Assembly: GCA_016869645.1 (NCBI GenBank)
Contig: VGDO01000041.1
Location: forward strand, 1-35,008
Source of the DNA: Alphaproteobacteria bacterium
GTDB taxonomy: Bacteria > Pseudomonadota > Alphaproteobacteria > SHVW01
Direction: 5' to 3'
DNA: 35,008 bases
Under the pieces are notes generated by a model. That model saw only the letters and a list, made by a program, of their open reading frames with translations, made no database searches and was not told where the DNA came from. Position numbers and translations under genes: made by a program. Shown here in pieces: positions 7,019 to 14,568 of the stretch (the stretch's first letter is position 1; the number at the start of each line of letters is the position of its first letter).

Positions 7019-9295
7019 CTAGCTGCGCCGTCGCTTCCTGCGGCGCGGATCCGGGCGATTGCCCTTTCGTTCGGGCGATGCGGGCCCGGACCGCGACGCT
7101 CGATTGCGATCGCCGCGCGGGGGGCGCGGCGGGGATTCACCGGCCTTGCCTTCGAACAGGTGCAGCACGAGCCCGCCGGTGATCGGATCAGCTTCCGCCA
7201 GGCGCACCTCGACGCGATCGCCGATGGTATAGCTCGCCTTGTGCCGTCTGCCGACCAGGGCATGCCGGCTCTCGTCGTGGAAATAGGCATCGAAGGGCAG
7301 GGTGCGCACGGGGACGAGACCGTCGGCGCCGCTGCCCTCGAGCTTGACGAACAGGCCGAAGCGGGTCACCCCGTTGATGCGGCCGGAGAAGATCTGGCCG
7401 ATCTTGTCGGAAAGGAATGCGGCGGTGTAGCGGTCGACCGCATCGCGCTCGGCTGCCGCGGCGCGTCGCTCCGTCATGGAGATGTGTTGACCGAGCTCGA
7501 CGAAGCGCGCGCCATCGCCGGAGGGCAGGCCGTCAGGTCCAAGCCTCAGCGCGCCGATCAATGCGCGGTGGACAAGCACGTCGGCGTAACGCCGGATCGG
7601 CGACGTGAAGTGCGCGTAGCGGGTCAGCGCCAGGCCGAAATGGCCGAGGTTGTCGGGGCTGTAAACGGCCTGGGCCTGAGTGCGCAGGACCAGCTCCGAA
7701 ACCATCGCTTCGTGCGGTGTCCCGCGCGACTTGGCCACCATTTGGGTGAAATGAACGGGGCGAAGCACCTGACCGCGCGCGAGCTTGTAGCCCAGGCTCG
7801 CCAGGAATTCCCGCAGCGCCTCGACTTTCGCCGGATCGGGCTGGTCGTGGACCCGGTACATGCAGGGTTGGTGGCGCGCTTCGAGCGTCTCGGCCGCCGC
7901 GACATTGGCCGCGATCATGAACTCCTCGATGAGCCGGTGACTGTCGTGTCGTTGACGCGGCTCGATGGCGCGCACGCGGCCGTTTCGGTCGAGCAGCACG
8001 CGGCGCTCGACCATCTCGAGCTCGAGCGTGCCGCGCTCCCGCCGCGCGCGATCGAGCGCCGCGAAGGCGCCGTATAGCGGCTCGATGATTTTGTCCATCA
8101 GCGGGCGGGTGACGGCATCCGACTGACCGTCGCGCGCGAGCTGAACCTGGTCGTAGGTCAGCCGCGCCGTCGAACGCATCAGACCGCGTACGAAGCGATG
8201 GCGGCGAATCCGGCCGTCCGCGTCGATCCAGATGTGAACAGCGAGGCAGGCGCGATCCTGTCCCGGTCGCAGCGAGCACAGCTCGTTCGACAATGCTTCG
8301 GGCAGCATCGGCACGACGCGATCGGGAAAATAGACGGAATTGCCGCGCCTGAGCGCGCTGCGGTCGAGCGCATCACCGGGGCGGACATAATGGGCGACGT
8401 CGGCGATGGCCACCACGAGGTGCCAGCCGCTTGGATTGTCGGAGCTCGTGTCGCGCTCGGCCCACACGGCGTCGTCGAAATCGCGCGCATCCTCGCCGTC
8501 GATCGTGACCAGAGGCAAGTCGCGCAAATCGGTTCGCCCCTCCGGCCCGACCGGCTTGGCACGCTCTGCCAGCTCGAGCGCCTCGGCGCTGAATTCGGTC
8601 GGGATGTCGTGGCTGTGGATGGCGATCAAGCTGACTGCGCGCGGCTCGCCCATGTTCCCGAGCCGCTCCACGACGCGCGCCTGGCGCAAGCCGAGACGGA
8701 CGGCAGGCAGCACTTCGGCGAGCACGAGCTCGCCGGGACGCGCGCCATCGGCATCGACGCGGGCGATCGCATATTCGGTGCGGTGGCGGCGATCGGTCGG
8801 CCTTAGCCGGCCACCCTGCTCGCCGATGTCGTAGACGCCGAGCACGCGGTTGGGTGCGCCGCCGATCTGGCGGATGATGCGCGCCTCGTAGGCGCCGGCA
8901 CCGATGCGCTTCAGCCGCGCGAGCACCCGCGCGCCGACGCCAAGCGCCGGTGTGCCCGGCCGTTCCGGAGCGAGATAGATGGTCGGCGCCGGCTCGTCGT
9001 CCCGGCGGGCGATCGGCCGCGCGAGCACCTCGCCATCGGCGTCGGTTCCGGTCACTTCGACGACCGCCACCTCGGGCAGGCTGCCGGGCTTGGCGAGGCG
9101 CCGGTTGCGGCCGCGCTCGACCGTTCCCTCGCGCTCGATGTACTTGAGCATTCCCTTGAGCGCCACGCGGTCGCCGGGACCCAGCCGGAAATGGCGTGCG
9201 ATCTCGCGCTTGCCGACCGGCACGGGGCTTTCGCGGATGAAGCGAACGACTTCTTCCTTGCTGGGCAGCGGTGCCGGCAGACGCGGCTTGGCCAT
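7019..9295 (-). CDS. rnr: Ribonuclease R
   Basis: Processive 3'-5' exoribonuclease of the RNB family, 758 residues, acting on structured RNA, rRNA fragments and (with SmpB/tmRNA) non-stop mRNA. Order: N-terminal winged-helix-like region (PSKEEVVRFIRESP), cold-shock/OB domains (about 75-240), the RNB catalytic domain beginning LVTIDGEDARDFDDAV with metal-binding Asp266, Asp272, Asp274 and Asp275 as in E. coli RNase R, the SPIRRYADVLVHR signature, then an S1 domain (FSGRINGVTRFGLFVKLEGSGADGLV) and a basic Arg/Pro-rich tail of about 40 residues. The tail and helical N terminus separate it from RNase II. It follows topA by 47 bases on the same strand, an order common in alphaproteobacteria, suggesting cotranscription. 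Confidence 0.95.
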   Translation of the reverse strand: MAKPRLPAPLPSKEEVVRFIRESPVPVGKREIARHFRLGPGDRVALKGMLKYIEREGTVERGRNRRLAKPGSLPEVAVVEVTGTDADGEVLARPIARRDDEPAPTIYLAPERPGTPALGVGARVLARLKRIGAGAYEARIIRQIGGAPNRVLGVYDIGEQGGRLRPTDRRHRTEYAIARVDADGARPGELVLAEVLPAVRLGLRQARVVERLGNMGEPRAVSLIAIHSHDIPTEFSAEALELAERAKPVGPEGRTDLRDLPLVTIDGEDARDFDDAVWAERDTSSDNPSGWHLVVAIADVAHYVRPGDALDRSALRRGNSVYFPDRVVPMLPEALSNELCSLRPGQDRACLAVHIWIDADGRIRRHRFVRGLMRSTARLTYDQVQLARDGQSDAVTRPLMDKIIEPLYGAFAALDRARRERGTLELEMVERRVLLDRNGRVRAIEPRQRHDSHRLIEEFMIAANVAAAETLEARHQPCMYRVHDQPDPAKVEALREFLASLGYKLARGQVLRPVHFTQMVAKSRGTPHEAMVSELVLRTQAQAVYSPDNLGHFGLALTRYAHFTSPIRRYADVLVHRALIGALRLGPDGLPSGDGARFVELGQHISMTERRAAAAERDAVDRYTAAFLSDKIGQIFSGRINGVTRFGLFVKLEGSGADGLVPVRTLPFDAYFHDESRHALVGRRHKASYTIGDRVEVRLAEADPITGGLVLHLFEGKAGESPPRPPRGDRNRASRSGPASPERKGNRPDPRRRKRRRS

Positions 9296-9342
9296 CGGAG
9301 GCCCCCTACATGGCGCGCATGGTGCCGCGCCCGAACTGACGA

Positions 9343-11958
9343 TTATTCGCTGGCTGCGGTGTCGGCGGCGCTGCGGGCGCGTCCCCTGGATTTGGTCTGC
9401 TTCGGCTTTGCCTTCGGTGCGGCGTCGGTCTTGCTGCGCGATGTGCGCCGCTTGGACGGCCCACGCGCGACACGCGCCGCAATCAGCGCCAGCGCCTGCT
9501 CGAGATCGACCTCCTCGGGGTTCATGCCGCGCGGCAGCGTCGCGTAGACCTTGCCGTGCCCGACATAGGGTCCGTAACGGCCCGTCTCAAACAGGAGGAC
9601 CGGCTTGGCGTCGTCGGGATGCTTGCCGAGTTCCTTGCCGCTCGGCCGCTGGCGCTTGCTCGTGCTGGCCAGCAGATCGACCGCGCGGTTGAGACCGATG
9701 GTCAGGACATCATCGTCGGCCTCGAGAGACTTGTAGCGCGTGCCGACCTTTATATATGGGCCGAAGCGGCCGATGCCTGCGGTGATCATCTCGCCTGATT
9801 CCGGATGCGCACCGACCTCGCGCGGCAGGGCGAGGAGCGCAAGCGCGGTCGAGAGCTCGACCTCCGCCGGAGCCTTGCCCTTCGGCAGCGATGCGCGCTT
9901 CGGCTTGACGTCGCCCTCGGCCTCGCCGAGCTGGACGTAGACGCCGAACGGGCCTTTGCGCATGATGATGTCGAGCCCGGTCTTGGGATCCTTGCCGAGC
10001 ACCTTCGGCCCGGTAAGTTCGGCATCGCCGTCTTGGCCGTTGCCGACGCCGAGCGAGCGCGTGTAGCGGCATTCTGGATAGTTGGCGCAGCCGATGAACG
10101 CTTCTTTCTTGCCGAGCTTGATGCCGAGCCGGCCGTTGCCGCAGGCGGGGCACTTGCGCGGCGTCGGATTCTCCGCAGTCTCCGGGAAGAAATGCCGGCC
10201 CAGCGTCTCGTCGAGGGTGTCGAGCACCTGGCGGAACGGCAGCTGCTTGGCTTCCTCGCAGGCTGGCTCGAAAGCGTGCCAGAAGTCGCGGAGCACGGCG
10301 CGCCAGTCGACGCGACCGCCGGAAATCTCGTCGAGTTGACTCTCCAGATCGGCGGTGAAGCCGTATTCGACGTAGCGGCCGAAGAAGCTGGTCAGGAACG
10401 CGGTCACCAGTCGGCCGCGATCCTCCGGCACGAAGCGCCGCTTCTCCAGCCGGACATAGTCGCGATCCTGCAGCACCTGGATGATTGAGGCGTAGGTCGA
10501 GGGTCGGCCGATGCCGAGCTCCTCCAGGCGCTTGACCAGGCTCGCTTCCGAATAGCGCGGCGGCGGCTGGGTGAAATGCTGCTCCGGCTTGATCTCGCCG
10601 CGCTCGATCGCCTCGCCTTCGGACATGCGCGGCAGGATCCGGCTGTCGTCGTCTTCGGGGTCGTCGTCGCGGTCCTCCTGATAGAGCGTCAGGAAACCAT
10701 CGAAGGTGATGACTGTGCCGGTCGCGCGCAACGTCACCTGGCGGTCGCCGGCGACGATGTCGACCGAGGTCTGATCGAGCTCCGCACTCTGCATCTGGCT
10801 GGCGATCGTGCGCTTCCAGATCAGCTCGTAGAGGCGCAGTTGATCGCGGTCGAGGTGGCGGGCGACATCGGCGGGGCGGCGCGTGACGTCGGTCGGCCGC
10901 ATCGCCTCGTGCGCCTCCTGGGCGTTCTTGGCCTGGGTCTTGTAGACGCGTGGGCTCTCGGGAAGATAGCGCTGACCGTGGTCGCGCCCGATGAGCGCAC
11001 GAGCCGCGGTGATCGCCTCCTGCGACAGCTGCACGCCATCGGTGCGCATGTAGGTGATGAGGCCGACCGTGTCGCCGTCGAGCTCGATGCCCTCGTAGAG
11101 CCGCTGCGCGATCTGCATGGTGCGCGTGGCGCCGAGTCCCAGCTTTCGCGAGGCCTCCTGCTGCAGGGTCGAGGTCGTGAAGGGCGGGAAGGGGTTGCGC
11201 CGGATGGTCTTGCGCTCGACCGAACCGACGGTGTAGTTGCGTGCCGCGATCGCTTCGACCGCGCGTTTGGCGGCGGCCTCGTCCGGCAAATCCAGCTTGT
11301 CGAGCTTGCGTCCGTCGAGATGGGTCAGCCGCGCGGTGAAGGGCTGCTTCGCGGCGGTCTGGCAGGCGACCTCGATCGTCCAGTATTCGTTCGGCTTGAA
11401 TGCCTCGATCTCGGCCTCGCGCTCGCAGATCAGGCGCAGCGCAACCGACTGGACGCGTCCAGCCGAGCGGCTGCCCGGCAGCTTGCGCCACAGCACAGGG
11501 GAGAGCGTGAAACCGACGAGATAGTCGAGCGCTCGGCGCGCCAGATAGGCGTCGATCAGCTCCTGGTTCAGCTCGCGCGGGTGGCGCATGGCGTCGAGCA
11601 CGGCGCCCTTGGTCACCTCGTTGAACACGACGCGTTTGACGTCGACGCCCTTGAGAGCGTGGCGCTCCTCGAGAATTTTGCGCACGTGCCAGGAGATCGC
11701 CTCGCCCTCGCGGTCGGGGTCGGTCGCCAGGTAAAGGTGCTGCGCTCCCTTGACCGCCTTGGCGATGTCCTTCAACCGGGCGTCGGCTTTGGGGTCGACC
11801 TCCCAGACCATTTCAAACTGCTTGTCGGGCTGCACCGAGCCGTTCTTCGCCGGCAGGTCCCGGACGTGGCCGAAGCTGGCCAACACGCGCCAGCCCTGAC
11901 CGAGATACTTCTCAATGGTCTTGGCCTTGGCTGGGGATTCGACGACAACGACGTTCAT
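9343..11958 (-). CDS. topA: DNA topoisomerase I
   Basis: Type IA topoisomerase relaxing negative supercoils, 871 residues. The TOPRIM domain has Glu7 and the Asp80-x-Asp82-x-Glu84 triad (ATDPDREGEAISW). The nucleophile is Tyr303 in GLITYMRTDG. The toroid is followed by a C-terminal region with one four-cysteine zinc ribbon (CPACGNGRLG...FIGCANYPEC), then several TopA C-terminal repeats containing GPFGVYVQLG, GRFGPYIKVG and GRYGPYVGHG, ending in a Lys/Arg-rich tail. This layout is usual for alphaproteobacteria, which have fewer zinc ribbons than E. coli. It lies between dprA and rnr on the same strand. A predicted promoter and a 22-bp perfect palindrome lie immediately upstream, so it probably has its own regulated start. 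Confidence 0.95.
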   Translation of the reverse strand: MNVVVVESPAKAKTIEKYLGQGWRVLASFGHVRDLPAKNGSVQPDKQFEMVWEVDPKADARLKDIAKAVKGAQHLYLATDPDREGEAISWHVRKILEERHALKGVDVKRVVFNEVTKGAVLDAMRHPRELNQELIDAYLARRALDYLVGFTLSPVLWRKLPGSRSAGRVQSVALRLICEREAEIEAFKPNEYWTIEVACQTAAKQPFTARLTHLDGRKLDKLDLPDEAAAKRAVEAIAARNYTVGSVERKTIRRNPFPPFTTSTLQQEASRKLGLGATRTMQIAQRLYEGIELDGDTVGLITYMRTDGVQLSQEAITAARALIGRDHGQRYLPESPRVYKTQAKNAQEAHEAMRPTDVTRRPADVARHLDRDQLRLYELIWKRTIASQMQSAELDQTSVDIVAGDRQVTLRATGTVITFDGFLTLYQEDRDDDPEDDDSRILPRMSEGEAIERGEIKPEQHFTQPPPRYSEASLVKRLEELGIGRPSTYASIIQVLQDRDYVRLEKRRFVPEDRGRLVTAFLTSFFGRYVEYGFTADLESQLDEISGGRVDWRAVLRDFWHAFEPACEEAKQLPFRQVLDTLDETLGRHFFPETAENPTPRKCPACGNGRLGIKLGKKEAFIGCANYPECRYTRSLGVGNGQDGDAELTGPKVLGKDPKTGLDIIMRKGPFGVYVQLGEAEGDVKPKRASLPKGKAPAEVELSTALALLALPREVGAHPESGEMITAGIGRFGPYIKVGTRYKSLEADDDVLTIGLNRAVDLLASTSKRQRPSGKELGKHPDDAKPVLLFETGRYGPYVGHGKVYATLPRGMNPEEVDLEQALALIAARVARGPSKRRTSRSKTDAAPKAKPKQTKSRGRARSAADTAASE

Positions 11959-11976
11959 GGGGCGCGAAAACTCATT

Positions 11977-11998
11977 TCTTTCTAACTAGTTAGAAAGA
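11977..11998. promoter_or_regulatory. 22-bp perfect palindrome (candidate operator) upstream of topA
   Basis: TCTTTCTAACT followed at once by its reverse complement AGTTAGAAAGA, an uninterrupted 22-bp dyad, very AT-rich in a GC-rich region. It starts 19 bp upstream of the topA ATG and touches the predicted -10, so it covers the expected start point. With no loop it is a poor RNA hairpin; the symmetry suits a dimeric DNA-binding protein (TAACTAGTTA core). The regulator is not identifiable from the window. Confidence 0.55.
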
Positions 11999-12024
11999 TA
12001 TAGTGACGTCGTCTCTCAATTCAA
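11997..12024 (-). promoter_or_regulatory. Predicted topA promoter
   Basis: Minus-strand TTGAAT (12024-12019; -35, four of six) and TATATC (12002-11997; -10, four of six) are separated by 16 bases. The -35 lies across the dprA stop codon region. The predicted start (about 11990) falls inside the 22-bp palindrome. Confidence 0.4.
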
Positions 12025-13163
12025 GCCAAGAGCGCGACCCGCTGACCAGGCAGCCTTTCCAAGCGGCCGGCAAGCTCCAACTCGAGCAGGACGGTCAGCA
12101 CAGTGGGGGCAGAGAATTGGCACTGACGGATCAATTCGTCAACCTCGACCGGATCGGGGCCGAGCAGATCGAGGATAGCGACCCAGGCCTTTTTTGCTTC
12201 TCCATCAGTGGGTTCGGGCAAGATTTTTGGGCTGGTCCAAATCGGCGCAGGCACCGCTGCGGCTGGCAAGGCGAGGCCGGCCAAAACGTCGTCCGCGCCT
12301 TCGACCAGCGTGGCGCCCTGCCGGATCAGGCCGTTGCTGCCGCGGCAACGCGGATCGAGCGGCGAGCCCGGCACGGCGAAGACGTCGCGGCCCTGTTCGA
12401 GTGCCATGCGGGCCGTGATCAGCGATCCGGACCGGGCGGCGGCCTCGACCACGACCACGCCCAGCGATAATCCCGAGACCAGCCGGTTGCGCCGTGGAAA
12501 GTGACGGGATTGTGGGATCGTACCCGGCGCACACTCGGCGACGACGGCGCCGCGCCGGCCGATCTCGGCCATCAGCGCGGCATTCTCAGGAGGATAGGCG
12601 ACATCGAGGCCGCCGGCGACCACGGCAACCGTGCCGCCGGCCGCATCGTCGTCGCGCAGCTTGAGCGCGCCGAGATGCGCGGCTGTGTCGATGCCGCGCG
12701 CGAGACCGGAGACGACCGTTCGTCCGGCGCCGCTCAACCCCTCCGCGATCATCCCGGCCAGGCGCCGTCCATTGGCCGACGCATTGCGCGCGCCGACGAC
12801 CGCGACGCAGGAGCGATGGAGACGCCGCGCGTCGCCAAGCACGCTGATCACCGGCGGCGCGTCCTCGATCGCGGCCAACGCGCGCGGATAGTCTGCCTCG
12901 TCGCGCGCGATAAGCCGACCGCCCAGTCGCTCGATCCGCTCGAGCTCGGCTTTCGCGGCGGTTTCGCTGCAAATGCGCAACGGACGGTCACGGCCGCCTC
13001 GTCGTGCGAGCGCCGGCAGTCCGCTCAGCGCGGCGGCGGCAGAGCCGAAGCGACCGAGCAGCTGATAGAAGGTGATCGGACCGACGTTCTCGGAACGGAT
13101 GAGGCGGAGCCAGTCGATCCGCTGGACTGCGGTGAAGGGGGCCGCGGTGAAGGGGGGCGGCAT
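12021..13163 (-). CDS. dprA: DNA-processing protein DprA/Smf
   Basis: Protein that binds incoming single-stranded DNA and loads RecA during transformation; also widespread in non-competent bacteria. From ATG 13163 it has 380 residues; an ATG at 13199 would add twelve residues (MTARSFAATLCA) and cannot be excluded. Domains: N-terminal HhH/SAM-like part (WLRLIRSENVGPITFYQLL), Rossmann-like core with VVGARNASANGRR, VVSGLARGIDTAAH and FPRRNRLVSGLS, then a C-terminal winged helix (DPVEVDELIRQCQFSAPTV). The N terminus contains a short in-frame duplication (FTAAPFTAV) from a tandem repeat at about 13129-13157. Its usual alphaproteobacterial neighbour plsY is here ten kilobases away, separated by a kinase/receiver/dioxygenase block. 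Confidence 0.93.
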   Translation of the reverse strand: MPPPFTAAPFTAVQRIDWLRLIRSENVGPITFYQLLGRFGSAAAALSGLPALARRGGRDRPLRICSETAAKAELERIERLGGRLIARDEADYPRALAAIEDAPPVISVLGDARRLHRSCVAVVGARNASANGRRLAGMIAEGLSGAGRTVVSGLARGIDTAAHLGALKLRDDDAAGGTVAVVAGGLDVAYPPENAALMAEIGRRGAVVAECAPGTIPQSRHFPRRNRLVSGLSLGVVVVEAAARSGSLITARMALEQGRDVFAVPGSPLDPRCRGSNGLIRQGATLVEGADDVLAGLALPAAAVPAPIWTSPKILPEPTDGEAKKAWVAILDLLGPDPVEVDELIRQCQFSAPTVLTVLLELELAGRLERLPGQRVALLA

Positions 13164-13227
13164 GGCGCAAAGCGTGGCGGCGAAGCTTCGAGCCGTCAAG
13201 CAGCGCGGTCGCGCTGACCAGCGGCGG

Positions 13228-13653
13228 CTAGACCTTGCGCTGTGCCAGCTGCCCGTAGAGCACTTTCTGCACGCGCTGGATCAGCACGTCTTTCTTGACC
13301 GGCTTGACCAGGAAGCCGTCGGCTTGGAGCTGCACGGCCTTTTTGACGTATTGCTCCTCGGCGTGGGCGGTCAGGAACAGGGTCGGGATCTTATCCTTGC
13401 CGACATAGCCGGCCGAGCGCAGGCGGCCGACGAACTCGAAGCCATCCATCGGCTTCATATTGATGTCGCAGATGATCAGCGCCGGCGGCGACTGCATCAG
13501 CTTCTTCAGCGCCGTTTCGCCGTCGGCGGCAGTGATGATGTCGCGGAAGCCGATTTGTCGAAGCAGGCTCGAGACGAGTTCGATCATGAACTCGTTGTCG
13601 TCGACGACGAGCACACGAAACTTTTCGTAGGCCGGACCGCTCGTGTCGCTCAT
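13228..13653 (-). CDS. Single-domain CheY-like response regulator
   Basis: A 141-residue receiver with no output domain. Asp18-Asp19, phosphoacceptor Asp63 (LIICDINMKPMDGF), Thr95 (LFLTAH) and Lys117 (LVKPVKK) complete the active site. A 12-residue leader precedes the fold and QLAQRKV ends it. It begins 162 bases downstream of the giant hybrid kinase's Hpt domain on the same strand, so the simplest inference is that it is the terminal phosphate acceptor or a diffusible shuttle of that phosphorelay. A predicted promoter in the gap suggests it can also be expressed separately. Protein-protein output is expected, as with CheY or DivK; the partner is unknown. Confidence 0.88.
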   Translation of the reverse strand: MSDTSGPAYEKFRVLVVDDNEFMIELVSSLLRQIGFRDIITAADGETALKKLMQSPPALIICDINMKPMDGFEFVGRLRSAGYVGKDKIPTLFLTAHAEEQYVKKAVQLQADGFLVKPVKKDVLIQRVQKVLYGQLAQRKV

Positions 13654-13673
13654 GGCGTCAATCGTCTATTGGC

Positions 13674-13703
13674 GGCAGCGACGGGCCCGATCGGATCGCT
13701 GCC
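13674..13703 (-). other. Stem-loop in the leader of the single-domain receiver gene
   Basis: GGCAGCGA (13674-13681) pairs with TCGCTGCC (13696-13703), and the 14-base loop holds a further CGGG/CCCG pairing. No T-run follows on either strand, so it is not a standard terminator. It may stabilise the 5' end of the receiver mRNA or the 3' end of the kinase mRNA. Confidence 0.35.
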
Positions 13704-13734
13704 TCATCGCATCCGACCGCCCGGGTAGCGGCCG

Positions 13735-13763
13735 AAAATAAACGCTCACCTGTCTGGTGACAA
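13735..13763 (-). promoter_or_regulatory. Predicted promoter of the single-domain receiver gene
   Basis: Minus-strand TTGTCA (13763-13758; five of six) and TATTTT (13740-13735; four of six) with an ideal 17-base spacer. The -35 and spacer contain a TCACC-5nt-GGTGA dyad. The expected start near 13728 leaves a leader of about 75 bases. Confidence 0.45.
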
Positions 13764-13815
13764 GCAATGTCGGGTCGGCGAACGCGCTCCTTCGGTATAG
13801 CGTGCCCCTTGCGAA

Positions 13816-14568
13816 TCACAGCTCCGCGATGAACCGGGCGGCGCGTTCGAAGGCCGTTGCCAGCTTCGGCAGGCGGTCGTCGACCGTTTGCCAATCGACT
13901 GCCTTGGCGGCCGCCTCGATCTGCGCGGCATGCTCGGCCACCTCGGGCGCCCCGGCGCTGCGTGCGGCGCCCTTGATCGAGTGCGCGGCCTCGCGGGCCC
14001 CAGTCGCGTCGCGAACGGTGGCGGCGCGCCCCAACTCGGTCAACAGACTGCCCGTGGTCTCGGAGAAGCGGTCGAGCAGCCCCTTCGCGGTACCGTCGAT
14101 CTCGCCGAACAGCTCGCGCATCAGGTCGAGGTTGATCGGCTGATCGGAGGCTGCCGGGTTCTGCGTTTCGTCGACCGCGCCGGGCGCGGCAGGCGCCTCG
14201 CCGCTTTTCGTCATCCAGCGCCTGAGCGTTTCGCCCAGGCGCGCCAGGCTGACCGGCTTGGACAGATAGTCGTCCATGCCTGAGGCAAGGCAGCGCTCGG
14301 CCTCGCCCTGCAGCACGTTGGCCGTGAGCGCGATGACCGGCACGCGGCGCCGTCCGGTCATGCGTTCGAGGTAGCGAATCTCCCTGGTCATTTCGAAGCC
14401 GTCCATTTCCGGCATGTGGCAGTCGGCGACCACCAGCGCGTAGTTCGTGCCATGGAAATGATCGAGCGCCAGTCTGCCATTGGCGGCCATGTCGGCGGCA
14501 TAACCGAGCTTGGAGAGCTGGCGCTGGACCAGCATCTGGTTCGTCGGATTGTCCTCGGCGACCAGCAC
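13816..14568 (-). CDS. C-terminal REC-Hpt part of the giant hybrid kinase, split off by a frameshift
   Basis: Coding sequence for a second receiver domain (VAEDNPTNQMLV; acceptor Asp in VVADCHMPEMDGF, codon 14424-14422; YLSKPVS lysine) followed by an Hpt domain whose phosphorylatable His is in AAHSIKGAA (codon 13983-13981). The coordinates use GTG 14568, the only start-like codon ahead of the receiver, but it falls within the first receiver strand and has no convincing SD. In the same frame, coding-like sequence continues upstream to about 14680 (GRKVDDGLPIGEDEDTL...) without a start codon, meeting the upstream kinase frame one base out of phase. I therefore read it as the 3' end of one REC-REC-Hpt hybrid kinase gene, interrupted by a 1-base deletion or a sequencing error. 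Confidence 0.75.
   Translation of the reverse strand: MLVAEDNPTNQMLVQRQLSKLGYAADMAANGRLALDHFHGTNYALVVADCHMPEMDGFEMTREIRYLERMTGRRRVPVIALTANVLQGEAERCLASGMDDYLSKPVSLARLGETLRRWMTKSGEAPAAPGAVDETQNPAASDQPINLDLMRELFGEIDGTAKGLLDRFSETTGSLLTELGRAATVRDATGAREAAHSIKGAARSAGAPEVAEHAAQIEAAAKAVDWQTVDDRLPKLATAFERAARFIAEL

Noticed and set aside
10576..11985. Long plus-strand frame opposite topA
   Set aside because: Antisense shadow of the TOPRIM and toroid coding region, with no recognisable protein features.
13129..13157. Short tandem repeat near the dprA start
   Set aside because: It is two copies of a GCGGTGAAGGGG-like unit giving FTAAPFTAV in the N terminus; too short and too few copies to suggest phase variation.
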